From Azospirillum thiophilum (GTDB lineage Bacteria; Pseudomonadota; Alphaproteobacteria; Azospirillales; Azospirillaceae), in NCBI RefSeq assembly GCF_001305595.1, contig NZ_CP012401.1:992001-1056000 (forward strand): 64,000 nt of DNA, in the 5' to 3' direction. The notes under the pieces are model-generated. The model was not told where the DNA came from, did not search any database, and saw only the letters and a list, made by a program, of their open reading frames with translations. This document shows positions 63,905 through 64,000 of the stretch, in pieces (within the stretch, counting starts at the first letter, position 1; the number at the start of each line of letters is the position of its first letter). A program made the position numbers and the translations under genes.

Positions 63905-63981
63905 TGGTGACCCCGGCAGGACTCGAACCTGCTGCCTCAAGTTTAGGAAACTCGCGCTCTATCCTGATGAGCTACGGGGCC
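63905..63981 (-). tRNA. tRNA-Arg (anticodon CCT)
   Basis: A complete cloverleaf on the minus strand. The acceptor GGCCCCG (63981-63975) pairs with CGGGGTC (one G-T pair). The D-arm is GCTC/GAGC, the anticodon stem CGAGT/ACTTG closes a TTCCTAA loop with anticodon CCT, and the T-arm is GCAGG-TTCGAGT-CCTGC. The 3' end has ACCA encoded. It lies 21 bp after the ybaK stop and 19 bp from the window end. It decodes AGG, a rare codon in this GC-rich genome. Confidence 0.95.
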
Positions 63982-64000
63982 ACTTGCGCCGCACCTTAGC

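Noticed and set aside
63793..63999. Small plus-strand ORF with TPAGLEPAASS-type sequence
   Set aside because: A classic false ORF over the antisense strand of a tRNA gene, here tRNA-Arg.

Overview
The window is a GC-rich alphaproteobacterial chromosome segment. Gene content and order (ParAB-RsmG-MnmG-MnmE, PpsR/HemE neighbours, CcmC-I, the RimP-NusA-InfB operon) and a run of Rhodospirillales-like housekeeping proteins suggest an Azospirillum-like organism; the genus is an inference. Almost everything is core chromosome: there is no transposase, phage, integrase, CRISPR array or rRNA operon. The most informative non-coding structure is a probable chromosomal replication origin at about 13.4-13.8 kb. 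It lies between ppsR (DUF299) and hemE, as in Caulobacter and Rickettsia, and carries several DnaA-box-like 9-mers, an AT-rich stretch and a cluster of GANTC sites. Five parS-like palindromes (two perfect) lie around it at about 1.7, 3.8, 11.4, 21.9 and 58.0 kb.

Layout. 0-5.8 kb (minus): partial parB, parA, rsmG, mnmG, mnmE, a 2Fe-2S ferredoxin and a DUF6489 protein. 6.0-9.6 kb (plus): a thioredoxin-domain protein, an O6-alkylguanine-DNA methyltransferase and a quinone oxidoreductase. 9.7-13.4 kb (minus): dnaQ, coaE, aroE, maf and ppsR, mostly overlapping at stop/start codons. 13.4-13.8 kb: putative oriC. 13.8-18.2 kb (plus): hemE, hemH, hemJ and rho. 18.3-25.6 kb: secB and fxsA (minus), tim44 and mltA (plus), then a lipoprotein gene with hslV and hslU (minus). 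25.8-30 kb (plus): hisB-hisH-GNAT-hisA-hisF-hisE and a HIT protein. 30.1-38.0 kb (minus): an XRE regulator, an Smr protein, a shikimate-dehydrogenase-like gene and ccmIHGFEDC, listed from left to right. 38.3-40.8 kb: small accessory genes (EVE, VOC, YafY-type regulator, SDR).

40.9-51.3 kb is the translation/transcription operon, transcribed leftwards in the order rimP-nusA-ylxR-infB-rbfA-truB-rpsO-pnp. 51.6-54.7 kb holds an ABM monooxygenase, trmB, metK and an XRE regulator. 54.9-60.6 kb (minus) is miaB-phoH-ybeY-corC-lnt, a tightly coupled RNA-maturation and envelope operon. 60.8-64 kb holds a GNAT enzyme, apaG, folE, ybaK and tRNA-Arg(CCT).

Functionally the window joins origin segregation (ParABS), heme synthesis (HemE/H/J) with cytochrome c maturation (Ccm), histidine synthesis, proteostasis (HslUV, SecB) and ribosome/tRNA maturation. 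I found no clear novel multi-gene system. The best leads are the origin/parS architecture (including parS sites read as a VSRE peptide in three genes), an inverted repeat beside a parS-like site, a lipoprotein with a degenerate trypsin-like domain upstream of hslVU, a GNAT gene inside the his operon, and RbfA with a very acidic tail.
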